Shown here one piece after another: positions 10,786 through 23,085 of a stretch of 64,000 bases of DNA. The translations under genes were made by a program, and so were the position numbers. The stretch comes from Lichina pygmaea (lineage: Eukaryota > Ascomycota > Lichinomycetes > Lichinales > Lichinaceae). Location: positions 3,944,379 through 4,008,378 of the forward strand of contig OY730170.1 in assembly GCA_963422465.1 (NCBI GenBank), read 5' to 3'. A model generated the notes under the pieces. It saw only the letters and a list, made by a program, of their open reading frames with translations. It did no database searches and had not been told where the DNA came from. Each line of letters opens with the position of its first letter. The first letter of the stretch is position 1.

Positions 10786-11555
10786 TCAGCGCGGACGAAC
10801 AAGGCCACCAGCTAGTCTGGGCGCTGGTCCTGCTTTGGCCTGCGACCACCCAGATGGAGTGCGCCGATCGGAAGGGAAGGCCTGCGTCAAGGAGCTTTGG
10901 AAGTATCTCAGGGAAGGGAGTCTGAACCGCGAGAAAGCGTTCATGTTGCCGCTGCTTCCTTGATCCGAGGGCGGCGAGCCCCCTCCCGCCGCTTCCCTTC
11001 TTCTTCTCTCTCCGATATTCTTCTCCAGGAGGTCGACCTCGAGGTTCCCGATCAGCTGTAGATCTTCTAGACGCCCGGGCGCATTCTCGAGCCGTTTCCT
11101 CAACGACGGAGCCTTCCCCGTCATCGTCTGCACCTCTCCGGCCCTATCGGCACAATATTTCTCTGTATCCGCCCAATTCTCCGGCGTGCGTTCTTCATCG
11201 GTCGTATCCTGGTTTGGGTCGACGTCAACATAAGCAGTATTCACCTGCCTATCACGACAGAGCGGCGATAGCGCTCCAGCCCTGGCAACGCGCGGAGCAG
11301 ATCAATGCGAGCGTGATGAAAGATTGAGAGAGCGAATACCTTGTAGTACTGTTCGAGACATCCGTAGTATGTCGAGGCCGCATCTCGAGCGGCCCGTCCC
11401 CTTGCCGATTCCGAATCCACGGGATTCTCGAGTCTGGCCGGTACGACCCAGCCTTTAGGGTAATAGCGCGCTTCCCATTCACCTACTCGCCAATTGGCCG
11501 CCTGAACGACATGAAGGGAAGCAACGGCAAGGGCAATGAATGCAACGGCAATCAT
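10786..11555 (-). CDS. Putative small secreted protein
   Basis: The first exon (11555 to about 11340) encodes a clear signal peptide, MIAVAFIALAVASLHVVQA, then a charged and aromatic segment ending QYYK. A GTATTC donor follows. An acceptor (GATAGGCAG) at about 11245 restores phase to a second exon running to 10786, giving about 224 residues. The mature part has two cysteines before position 120, a charged middle and a basic, proline-containing C-terminus; no domain is recognised. Upstream DNA is palindrome-rich and gene-poor, a common setting for lineage-specific secreted proteins. The donor is not an ideal consensus; without splicing the first reading frame stops after 104 residues. Function unknown. 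Confidence 0.42.
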
Positions 11556-14375
11556 GGTTGGGTCTTGGATGTGGAGAGGCCAAACGACGCGGAAACAGCG
11601 CTTTCGGCTCGATTGATCCAGCGATCAACCCAGAGAGGCGCGACGCAGCACGTACATATATACACACAAGGATGTATATACAAGCGGAGAGGCTTCAGAG
11701 GCCCGACTGAAACCTCGCTCTCGAACCGGAACCTATTAAACCGTGTACATGATAGAGGATATGAGACCAGGCAGGGGTGCTCCGCATGACGTGGCTCGGG
11801 CCTGGCTTGGAGAGAAGTCGAGCGAGCAATTTAGACTCGTCGGTCATAGCGTCGCGGAGACCCGAGTCTGTCAACAGCACGGACGACCGAGCGATAACCA
11901 TTGGGAGACTATCTCTGGCGGTGCACAGTACGAGGAGTGGATACTCTCCTTTGCACAATGTCCGCAGCGCAAAGCACTTGTAGCTTACTCGCTGGCAGAG
12001 GCGTCTCTCGGAGGCAGTGGCGTACCTGTCACAAGCACTCGCACTGTACCGGTACGGAAGTGCAGTACTCGCACGCTCCGTACGAGGTCGAGGGGAAGGA
12101 TGGTCCACATGTTGCGTAACTTGAGGTTTGAACCGGCGATCCGACCTTGCAGTTCACCATCAGGAGTACCGGTACGGCACTGGTATAAAACTCCGAGAAC
12201 GATCCGCATAGACCGCAGAAGCCTGGGGGGGTATTGGGGGTCCAACACCAACGGATATATGGAGTGCTACGACGTCTGCCTTCTGAGCGGCAACTTCAAA
12301 AGATTCGACATGGTACCGTATCATGCTTGCGTCCGGAGATTTCTGCTGTCTGGCGCGATCGACCGAGCCGAGCAAAGGCATGCTCTATCACACGTCTAGA
12401 GACGGAGACGACCGCTTGATTTTAAGGGCTCTCGTGACGTTGGGTAGTCTGTCTTGCGACCCCTAGCTGAAACCTTACCGGTACTGGAGGTGAGGGGAAT
12501 GGCGCCGGCTATACGGAGTCATGGGAGTACGTTTTTTTTATGCGCCACGTCTGCTCCTACCAGTGGTGATGCTCCAGTACGTACCTCGTGGTGCGGCGCC
12601 TGCTGACTCAGCGACGAAGGTGATCGACCTCCCAGGCAGGGCTCGGTTCTTTAGTGCGTCAGACTCTCGGTGCCTCAGTGGAGAGAAGTGAAACAGCTGA
12701 GCTACCGAGACTAGCGCCACTACCAATATACGGTACCGTGTGACATAACTGCCAACTATCAAAGTGGCTGCAACTCAGAAGTACGGAACGTAGATACGAT
12801 CCTGATGGGTCGATAAACACTACCGGTACCGGTAGTCTGTAACATACCGTATGCAAGACCGTTTGGCTGACGATCGCCGGACCATATCTGGGGTCCGACA
12901 TTCTGGCGGATAAGCTCTTCCCGCAGGCTAGAGCTCTACCGTACGGTACCGGTACTCTTGCAGTGCCTTGAACAGAATGGACAGGATTAGCCAGTTCGAG
13001 CCGTAGATCGAAGCTGTTCTTGAAGCTCATCCGACGATCACACTTAGCTTTCGACATGCGTGATGTCGTACAGAGTACACCCACCGACAGTTTGGTCATG
13101 ATCCCTTCATGATGGGGGTACTGTAATTACAGTGGATACGAAGCACTGTCCTCTTCGGCACCGCAGATTCACCCTGAATGAATAGAATATTTATTCCAAT
13201 TGCTCACCATTCCACCACATGCGACCACACCTTGTAGAGAACTGGGCATCCCGTCCGATCTGCCACACATAAGCTACAATGGGGCGGATTAGTAGTTGGG
13301 TCGGTGACGACCAGCGAATACCCGCTGCTGCATGTTCCTTCCGTATTCTTTACTTTTTTTGGTCCCCAGCCTTGGTCGTTCGAATGCATGAGGCAGAAAG
13401 TCGGCTTCGACGAATGTTATTTGCTATGAAAGTGCAGGTGGCTGGGTCGAAGACCGCACAAGTGCGAGGATGGGATTTTAAAGAGGTGTGCATTTTTAGC
13501 TACTTGAGAGACGCTCGTGATAGCTTGGGAATTTCACTCCCTCGACGTTACAGTTATGACGCTCTCTGCAGCCTCGAAGATCTGCAAAGCACTATCGATT
13601 GCTCTCGTGATATGCTGTCTTCCATATACGATTCGCCGTCGGGGAAGTATATGGTAAGCAGCGTCCAGAGAGCCTTTGCCTCGGAGAAGCCGTAATTCAG
13701 CCTTCTTCCACGACGAATCCTTTGGCCCACAAGGCACATGTTCGATTCAGTTTCAGATTGCAGTCTGGAGTTGACGAGTGATCCCATATCAGCAGAGTTC
13801 GCGGCAGTTGCGTAGAACTCGATACTTCATTTTGCCAGCCGCGACTGTGGGCGCAGGGGTGTTTTGCAAGCATCATCTGATGTGGTATGTACCGTAGACA
13901 GCTGAGTGTAGTAGCAGAATAAGTCTGAAAGGGCCCCGTTCGCGGCATCACCGCCAGCAGGCCTCCAGACACGTGTCGATTGGTTCGTTCGCTGCACATA
14001 TCGCATCGTCAGCGGCACCAGTCCCGATTTGGCGCGGCCCTAGGGCTCAACCACGACAAAGCAGTCGAGCATCCCACGATAGTAAATGAACACCCGCCGG
14101 CGAGTATAAAAACCGCACCCGAAGGCCCCGAGATCATTTCCCCACCAAAGCCTCGAGCCGCCGGCTTCTTGCACACACTCGTCTGCCGACCCAGACCAGC
14201 GTGTTCATTTCCGAGGAGTCTTCGTCCTTGAGCTGCCTGTCGGTAAGCCGAGGCGTCATTCGTGGTAGGGCCACAGAGGAGAGGCATAACTGACCCACAA
14301 ACCTTCATGGGTCCGACATAGACAGTCATATCTAAAACAGCCCGTCCACGCTCTTGAGAGGTTTTCACAGCGACC
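11556..14375. other. Intergenic, no gene supported
   Basis: Open frames are present (for example 13279-13695 plus) but lack conserved motifs or a coherent exon chain. Multiple GGTACC, CCGGTACCGG and GTACGTAC palindromes occur at 12040-12180, 12470 and 12820-12950. A TATAAAAA box near 14104 may belong to the next gene. Confidence 0.4.
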
Positions 14376-15650
14376 ATGCCGCCTCTCTTTCAACCCCCGC
14401 ATGGCCGTCGATCACCGCCCCCTCAGGAGTCTCCGCCTCGCCCGCAATCCCGGCTCCGGCGCTCTTTTAGAAGAGTGACGGCGTTAATCCCATCTAAGGC
14501 CCCTCAAGAGTCTCCGCCGCGTCGCCAAGCCCCGGCCCGGCGCTCTCTCAGAAGAGTGGCGGCGTCAATCACGTCTTGGCCGCCTCATGGGACTCCGCCT
14601 CGTCCCCAGTCCCCGGCCCAGCGCTCTCTCAGAAGAGTTACGGCGTCGATCCCATCTCTGCCCCCTGATGAGTCTCCGCCCCATCGGCAACCAGAGCCGC
14701 AGCGCTCTCTCAGAAGAGTAAAGGGGTCAGTCGCATCTGTGCCACGTGGGGCCGTGAGTGTCGCGGGTGCGGCGGAGAATGTGGCCTCGACGGAAGTTCC
14801 GAGGGCCAAATCCGAACTGAATGTGGCCTCGAAGGCGTCGTTGAAGGCCACCTCCGAAGTGGATGTGGACTCGAATGCACCGTTGAGGATCTCACCCGAA
14901 GAGAACGAGTCTGTGGAGAATCTGCCCGGAGAGAATGAGCGTGAGAGGCAACGGAGAATAACAAGAGCCATCGAGGGATGGCTCGACGTCGAGCCTGGGG
15001 CGGCATCGTCCAGCGGGACGCAGAGTACTAGGCCCGCCAGCATCCCAATCGGTGAAGTATCAGAGAACCCCGAGCTAAAACTGGGCTTCTCTCCCCGCTT
15101 CGGCACCTACTTCTCCTTCACGAGTGTCTATCAGGAAGGCGGCACCGAGGTCGAGATGACCGTAGGGTTTCGCTCAGCCATACTGAACCGACTGCCCGGG
15201 ATCAGAACGAGAATCGCAAGCAGTGAGTTGTCCCGTTGCGGCCCGCGCCTCCCGAATGGAAGAAGGAGAAGAAGAAGAGGAAGTCCCGCTTGATGGAAGA
15301 AGTGGTTGTGCGGGCGAGAGAAGCGGCTTGTTTATCCGATCGGCGGCCGAGTTTATCCGGGCCTGATCGCGTTTGCCGAAGGCTTAGCGACCGTGGCGAC
15401 CAACGCTAAGACTATGCGGCTCTTACCTTAGCGCGATTAGCGTCTTCGCTTAGCTGTACATGTGCGCTGATGCGGCTCTGCTTGAACAGGTCCTCACATG
15501 GCCGAGAGGTTGTGGCCGGCCGAACCTCCTTGGGCTCCCACACTCATCGAGCCGGTCTTCGTCGAGACCAAGACCATCGTCGATGGTGAATATACGACTC
15601 ACACCTGGGACATAAGGGATCTATCGATCAGAGGTTCTGGAGGTCGTTGA
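14376..15650 (+). CDS. Orphan protein with four 27-residue tandem repeats
   Basis: Two exons, 14376-15222 and 15490-15650, join in phase across a GTGAGT..AACAG intron of 267 nt to give 335 residues. From about residue 16 the protein has four tandem copies of an 81-bp unit, with a core like ESPPRPQ followed by RSLRRV and an A/G-S-I-x-S end: basic, proline and serine rich. A middle section has degenerate alternating N/D-V and E-rich stretches. The part around residues 230-280 (LGFSPRFGTYFSFTSVYQEG) looks like a folded module with beta strands. Exon 2 ends in a charged segment containing TKTIVDGEYTTHTWDIRD. No signal peptide, membrane span or known domain. The unspliced frame would end at residue 305. 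Function unknown. Confidence 0.6.
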
Positions 15651-15955
15651 GGTGCAAGGTATCCGCCAGGTGCCGGTGAGTTCGATGCGCGTCTGCTCCT
15701 CGTCGACGAGCTTTGCCTACCACCTTGCATCCGTCGGAGTCGTACTCGAGATATCACCTACTTTCTTCGAGCTACCCGTTCCGGGCATCCCCTGATGATC
15801 GGTCTCTAGCAACATCCCCCCTTCATACCAGCTGCGTCAGTCTCGGCCGCATTCCCTGCAGCGACCACAGGTGTCGCAACCGTTGAGGCATTTGGCTCGG
15901 TGGCCAAGCTGCAGCCTCGCTGACGCCGCCCGTCACAGATTCTCCCCCTTTTCCG

Positions 15956-16972
15956 ATGTATCCCCCTTACGACCGCGACGGGGCTCCTTCCGGACAGATG
16001 CCTCCACCGTCGGGCTCGGGGCAGCGCTACCAGACCCCTTACAACCCTGGCGGCCCCTCTCAGCGAGCTCCGCATCCGCCCTCGACCCAGCACTCACCAT
16101 ATGAACAGAGACCCGAGCTGCCTTCTCTCTCTTCGCTTCGATCAGGCAGCAGCATGCCCATCTGGTCGATGATAGACGCCGACGCTCCTCGACCGGAGCG
16201 CCCTCAAGCACCCCCGTCTGTCGCTCCGTCGCCCGCGAGCCAAGCAGCAGCCGTCCCGATGGCCGCGCCCCAGCTGCCTTATACGGGCCCTGGCCACCGC
16301 GCTTCGGCGAGCTGGGAGCATACTCCGACTGGATCCAGCGTCCCCTTGGCCGGGGAGGGCTCTTACCAGAGTCATCCTCAGCCTCGAGCCGTTCGTACCG
16401 GGTCGGCCGGATCGCCTCCGTCATCCTACATCGGTTCGCCTGAGCGGACTCGCGCCGCAAGTCACCAGTCCTTCCCGCCGATCCGTGAAAGTAGGAGTCG
16501 CGACGACTCTCACGGCGCTGAGTACAACCGCCGATTCGACATGCGTTTCCAACCGATGGCGCGTCCGCCCGGCGAACACGTCCCGGCCAGACCCTACAGC
16601 CAGATGTCAGACACGGGCAGCCATACGGTCTACGGTGATCGTTACAGCGGGCGCGCGACCCCGGCCAACGCAGAGGGTGCGTACGCTCGGGACAGGGCAG
16701 AGGGTCGTAATACACCCCGAGACGGCATCGGCACCGGCACCGTCTCCGACCTTCCCGGACCGGCGCCTCATCACGACGGCGTAGATCGATTCTTGCACTC
16801 GGGTCGCCACACGACATCGCCTTCAACGCACGTCGCACCGAGAACGCCACCGTATCAGGTCAACCACTCCGTGTACGCATCTCAGATCCCACATTCGGGT
16901 CTACACGAACCCGGAACCTGTACTTCCTCGGCCAGCCACGAACGGTCCGTTGACGTTACGCGTTCCCTCACC

Positions 16973-17007
<35 letters not shown>

Positions 17008-18964
17008 GGGCTCCCTTTTCGACACGCACACGAGCCGTGGAATCATGCCGATGCAGCTCGGGCCTGCCTATCGTGGTCGCGAGGTCGGCGGTCGTGACGG
17101 GCCCAGCGCTTCGAGCGTGATGACGTCCACCACCCCAACACCGCAACCGATCGCCGGAGTCGGCGTCAACGAAGTGGCCGAGCGGCGGTCGGCGGACGTT
17201 CCTTACGCTCATCCGTACGCGATCTCGGGTCCGAATGGGTTGGCGACCTACGCAGCCCTTGTCAACCGTGACGCGGACGAGGCAGCCCAAGCCAGCCAGC
17301 AAACTTCTCGGAACCTGCTCTCGATCCAGCCGGAGAACGGCCGACTCGGTGGCCGCAACTCTCCCCTTCCACAGGCGGTCCAAGGTGTGCAGGGCCAGCG
17401 CAGCGGGCCGGCAGGCGAGCCAGGCATCAAGTCCGAGTTCGGCCGGATGTTCTCGGGTATCGGCAGCGGCGTCGGTAGCGGCGTGACCTCGACCGGTCCA
17501 AACGCGGAAACATCACAGGCGCCGCATGCTCCCTCGCCGAGGCTGGAAGCGCAGAGCAACCGAGAAAGAACGACCGAGGCGGGGCCGGGCAACGCCGCTG
17601 CGCAGCAGGCCGCCTCGAACCATCGGCCCCGAGGCGCCAAGCGACTCAGGAAAGAAAAAGAAGTCCGAGAGACAATCGAGGTCGGTGGTGGCGAGGAGCC
17701 AGGCCAGACCAAGCGGAATCGGCATGCTCATGGACATGGCCATCACCACCACCACCATCACCATCACCATCACCACCATCCGTTGGGCCCGCAGTAAGTT
17801 CCTCCCACCTTGTTTGCAAGACGTCTTTGGCGGCAGACACTAACCTCATCCCAAAGCCACCACCACCATCATTCCAAGACGGAAGATGAACAGCCGTCAT
17901 CCTTGGCAGCTTCGACGAAAGTGCCGATCGGCGATCGCAACTCGTCCGCAATCGGCCAGGGCGGTCATCCACACCACCACCTGCTGCCGCACCACCATCA
18001 CCACCATCACACTCAGAAGGGCACCAAGAAGGACGAGCCGAGAGCGTCTCCCGTCGCACTGCCACCGCCGACACCGCCGGCCAGGATCGTCAAGGTCCAG
18101 AAAGTCATCGACAAAGCGGCAGTCTCGTACGAGCGTCGTCACCTCGGCAGCGCACGGTACTGGACAAAGATGGGAAGGGCGCCGAACCGTTACAAGGACC
18201 GCACTCCATGGGCCTCGACGCCGGTGCCCGTCCCGCGCGATCGGACCGAGGGTCGCATCAACTGCACGCTGACGATCACCATCGGCAAGCAATACCTGAC
18301 CCGCGAATCTCTCGAGGAGGTCGTGCGCCGACGCTCGATCTGGGGCACGGGTATCTACACCGACGACTCGGACGTCATAGCCATGGCGATTCACATGGGC
18401 TTCCTTCGAGGCGCATGGGGCTCTGACGTCGACGAGTCTCTTCTCGACCTAGGACCCGATTGCCCGGGCATGTTCACGACCGACCGCATCTACGAACCGC
18501 ATCCGTCCGAGACACGGCAAGACGGACCGGATCTCGAACAAGTGAGGAACGCACGAGAAAAGGAATCCGCTCTCATTTTGACGGCCCCTCCCGCGGACGG
18601 TCCCCTGGGAGCCATGCCCGGCAAGGATCTCAAGGTCAAGGTTCTCATCCTGCCCAGGCTTACCCAGTACTACCAGACCGCGTGCCGTGGCCTGCGATCG
18701 CGCTACTGGGGCGGAGACCACGACGGCATGAGCTACACGATCCTGCAGCTCGAATGGGTCGACCACGACCCCATTCACTCGGCCGTCTCGAAGAAAGCGG
18801 CGCTCAAAGCCCGGCTCGAGGCGGCGACCCGCATCCTCCCACTCATCGACGCGGGCTCGACCGTCGCGCTTCGACGCAAGATTCTCGATCATACCGACAA
18901 AGACGAAGAAGAGCCTGAGCCGGATCGACCGCGGAACCACGAGTCCGTCCAGAAGCCGAAATGA
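15956..18964 (+). CDS. RXT3: Rxt3-domain protein of the histone deacetylase complex
   Basis: Exons 15956-17793 and 17857-18964 join in phase for 981 residues. The C-terminal part carries the Rxt3 domain: INCTLTITIGKQYLT, then SIWGTGIYTDDSDVIAMAIH, then MGFLRGAWGSDVD. In yeast Rxt3 is a subunit of the Rpd3L deacetylase complex and acts in transcriptional repression; a nuclear role is inferred here. The first 600 residues are low complexity (P, S, Q, G rich), including a polyalanine run of about 11 residues coded by GGC/GCG repeats at 16974-17003. Exon 1 ends in a run of 13 histidines, and exon 2 opens with another histidine run and then a further cluster near residue 660. The 63-nt intron therefore sits inside a long His-rich segment. 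The start is the first ATG after a long CT-rich leader. Confidence 0.9.
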
Positions 18965-20442
18965 ATGGGCGAACCGTTCTTCACAAGCTGCGCACGAGAC
19001 GCGGACGAAGAAACCCCACATCTCTCCCCATCTCACACGAAGTCTCCCGTCTCCTGTCCGTCAGGTTTTCAGTCGTCTCACGATCATCACGGTGGCGATG
19101 GCTGAAAGATGTTTAGCGGGTTCCTGTTGCTGTTTCTCCTTGGCGGTTGGGGGACCTTTCTTCATTGGGGGAGGGTTTGTCCATTGGAGTAAAAAATGGG
19201 GGTTGACCAAGACCCGATGCTTCCCTCCTCCCCCGTGGTCCGTCTGTCACCTCACGATCACCTGATGTAGAATAGCCCTGTCCCCTCCCTTCATCCTTGA
19301 CCTCCACATACACTTTCCTTCTTCTGTTCGGGATCAGGCGGGCCTTTTAGAACGTCTGTGGATAGCTAGCAGATCGAAACTGTCCTCACCCTTTTTATAC
19401 ATTGCTTGTCGGCTAGAGCTGTAAGCATCTAGGGATGGAGAAGCGGCGAGGCGTAAGTGGTGTCGTCGGTAGCTGTGAGCGTAGGGGAGGTGCTATAAAC
19501 TGGCTAGAGATGGGATTCCATGATTTTTGTGAGAAGCATGCATTCTTGAAATTTATGTTTTACTCTGTAAAAATAAATTGAGGTCTATGGAAGATGTTGT
19601 CTGCAAGCATCGTCGAGGTGACAGCAAACCAAGCTGGCTTGATGGATGGATGAACCGACTGGTCTCACGGCTTTTGTGCAAGGTGTTCTAGGCCTTGGAA
19701 TGGCCCTGGCTGCCTGGCTGGCCCCGCTGGCTTAGTTGCTGGACAGCGCAGAACACAAAAGAACCTACTCGTAAAGCTAGCGATAGCTAGCCTACCTTCA
19801 AGTCAAGTACAGTGGCACGACAAAAGTCTGTGTACAGCCCCATACGACATCGACTTTTGTTCCATCCATTAGTAATGCTACTTCAGCATCGCGGAGAATT
19901 GTTGATGCGGTCACATTATCGCGACCGACCGGCGTCTTATCGTGACTCAGCATTCAGCCACGGGAAAGCGGTGGCTGACGAAGCAAATCCAGTGGCTGAT
20001 CAGACTTTCACATGCAAAGAATGCGCCCTGTAGATCATGGGGACAGCAGGGCCATGTGACCGCATCGGCCCGGCCGGTCTGCCGCGACTTACCGTCTCCC
20101 GACCTCTTTGTGCGAACGTTCAGTGATATGTTATCGTTTATGTGACAAGGCGACGCGAACACATAGAACAATGGCAACTGACCCCGGAGGTCGCCGTCAT
20201 AGTCCCCATCGTCTGTCTCTCAGCATTCCTGTCTCTCACGCCATATCTTTCAATTTACACTTGGAGTTTGTCTTCTTGGATACCGTGATGTTGGAACAAC
20301 GTTGGACAGAATAACCGCGTGATATGCTGAACTTTTTGGTGGCTTGGGGCGCAGAAGAAATCTGGAGTGATATAATGTGGTTTCCTGCTCACTTGCTCCT
20401 CTGTTGATCCCTCACCGGTGCACAGCTAGAGCCTATACTACG
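18965..20442. other. Intergenic, RXT3 3' region and esterase promoter
   Basis: AT-rich termination-like sequence lies near 19540-19580. No coding sequence supported between the two same-strand genes. Confidence 0.45.
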
Positions 20443-23085
20443 ATGATCGGTGAGTGGATCCGCCGACGGAAGATCCTGCTCTTCACTCCTTACTGAATCT
20501 TCCACTCGACAGATCATGTGCTTGGCAGGCCGTCGGTACGGTTTCGCAAGACCCAGGTCCTTGCCGTCGTCTCTTTCTGGTCGCTGTACCTACTGCGCGG
20601 TCATCGGCATGGCCCGCCGGTGCTGCGTGCCATCTCCAATAAACTCACTCCGCGATTGACCGTTTGGCAATGTCTCGTGGTCACCATGCTATGGCTGTAC
20701 GTGGCCCGCAACTTCGGAAAGCTTCTGGGCCTCGAGTGTCCCGAACCGCTGGCCAACCTATACACGCGCTCCTTCTTCCGGGCCACCTGGGTCACGACGG
20801 CGTTGGACGCCGGTTTCTGGACGGCCATGCGCATACGAAGGCCGTGGCTACGTAACCTTGCCTCCATGGTCTTCTCGATCTACTACCTCTTCGCCGCCGA
20901 GCAGGCGGACGAAAAGGCCCGCAAGGTGCGCGGCACCTTGACCGTCGACCATCTGCGCGTCTCCTGGAACAAGGGGACCACGCCGTACCTGGCACTGCTC
21001 GGAAACGTTCTGCGGCCCAAACTGACACGCTATCCACCTCGAGCCATCCGCATCCCGCGGCCACGCCAGTCGTCGTACACGGAGCCCGTGAACGCCTGGC
21101 TCTACTTCGACGGCCCCATCTCGGCCTTGACACGGCACCGAAACGTCGTCTTGGACATACCCGGCGGTGGCTTTGTCGCCATGGACCCGCGCGCGCATGA
21201 CGACAAGCTGTTGGCCTGGGCCGGCAAGACGGGCTTGCCCGTGCTGAGCCTCGACTACAGAAAGGCCCCCGAGTATCCATATCCATATGCTCTCAACGAG
21301 TGCTACGACGTCTACCACTCGTTGATCGCCAGTCGTGGTCGCTGCCTCGGGCTCTCGGGGGAGCATGCGCCGAGGATCGTGCTCACTGGGGATAGCGCCG
21401 GTGGCAACCTGGCCACGGCGGTCGTCCTGATGATCGTCCAGGCCGGTAGCACCGACTCGAGACGATGGCACGGAGAGGCAGCATTGCCACCTCCGGCCGG
21501 TCTCATCCTGATCTACCCGGCTCTGGATATGAACATTGGCAACTGGATGACCGAGGAGCAGATGGAGTTGATCAAGGATCGAAAGATGCGGAAGACCAAT
21601 CGCCCCATCTTACGCCGCAAGTCGGAGGATTATACCAACTTGACTCCCGATACGCCGCATCCGTCGGACGATGACAACGACGAGACCGGCTCACCGGCCG
21701 GATCGCGGATCCTGGGCACCGGACCTCATCCCACCACAGCTCGTCTTGTGACGTCGCCTACGACGATGATAGGGGGGGGTCCGGTTGCGCCGAGTCTGTC
21801 GGTGGCCGAGCAGGCCGATGCTGTGGCCAGCGGCAAGCCGCAGCAGCTGAAGACCCGGCTCGCCATGTCCAGCATCATCTCGTACTTCAACGACCGGATC
21901 CTGACGCCGGAGATGATGCGAGCGATGATCATCCTGTACATCGGACCGCATAACCGCCCGGACTTCGCAACGGACTTTCTGCTGTCTCCTTTGCTCGCGC
22001 CGGAATCTCTGCTCGCCGACTTTCCCCCAACGTACTTCCAGACGGGCGAACGGGACCCTCTCGTCGACGACACCGTCATATTCGCCGGGAGGATCGGCCG
22101 TGCGAAGCATACCAAGTGGATCGAGCGGAGAGAGCTGGGTCTGTTGCCGCCCTCGTCTCGATTCGACGAACGGGATCACGTCGAGGTGGCGCTGGTGCCC
22201 GGGATCAGCCACGGCTTCTTGCAGTTTGCAGGGGTGTTTCCCGAAGGTTGGAAGTGCATCTTCCGCTGCGCTAGGTGGATGAACGAGATCTTCGAGAGGG
22301 CCGAGGAGCATGATGTCCATGCTCGTGGGGCATCTTCCGCTTCGATTCGAGCCGGCGGCAGCTCTACAGATACCAGGAGACGACACCACCGCCGTGTTCC
22401 CACGGAAAGCAGCGGCGACGAAGATCGTCCTCTCGAGATGATGATGATGATGTCTTCGTCTGCGTCGTCGAATCCTTCTTCGACGATCAACAGAGCATTG
22501 TCACTGTCGTCGATGGCATCCGCAGCAGTCCGGACCAAGGCGGCCGAATCCGCGTCCGGGCCACGATCAGGGCCGTCCTCTAGAAAGAATGACCGAACTC
22601 ATCATCGGACTCGGTCCCGCCACCGTCGTCACGGCGAACGAGACGAAGCTGAGTATAGCTCCGATGAGGGGGAGGACGAGACCTCGTCCGCGGAAGTCGG
22701 AACGGGCAATCTGCGACGAAGCCGCAAGAACAGGAGGAATGCCAGCACCGTCAGTCTCGCCAGCGAGGAAGACCTGCTGGGAAGACGGATGAATGGACTA
22801 GCAGGCGGCTTGATGGGCATGACGAGCACGACTCCAGCGTCTTCCGGCGCGAAGCTCACGAGCGAGAACGCACGGCGTCGGGAGACGCAGACCAGCGGTG
22901 CTACCGATGGCGAACCCATCGAGGCTTTCGACGATGCCGTAGCCAGCCACGGAGGGCCCACTGACGTCGACGAAACTGGAGATGGCAATCACGGCCGATC
23001 AACAGCCTCTTTGCCTGCGACATCTTCTCCCGATTTGCCAGCGTCTGCCAAGCCGAAGGCTCGTTCGAGCACAGTCTCTCGGTGA
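20443..23085 (+). CDS. HSL-family alpha/beta hydrolase (esterase/lipase)
   Basis: A 7-nt first exon (20443-20449, ATGATCG) joins across a 63-nt GTGAGT..GACAG intron to 20513-23085, giving 859 residues starting MIDHVLGRPSVRF. The hydrolase core spans about residues 130-600: an oxyanion-hole PGGGF (about 219; the usual HGGG histidine is proline), nucleophile serine in TGDSAGGN (S297), aspartate in GERDPLVDD (D517) and histidine in PGISHGF (H569). Hydrophobic stretches at about 20-35 and 60-75 suggest N-terminal membrane association. A disordered insert (about 360-450) interrupts the core, and the last 250 residues are Ser/Arg/Glu-rich and disordered. Such proteins hydrolyse ester bonds of lipids or acylated small molecules; the substrate is unknown. 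The alternative start at 20518 would lose two residues of fit but no domain. Confidence 0.87.
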
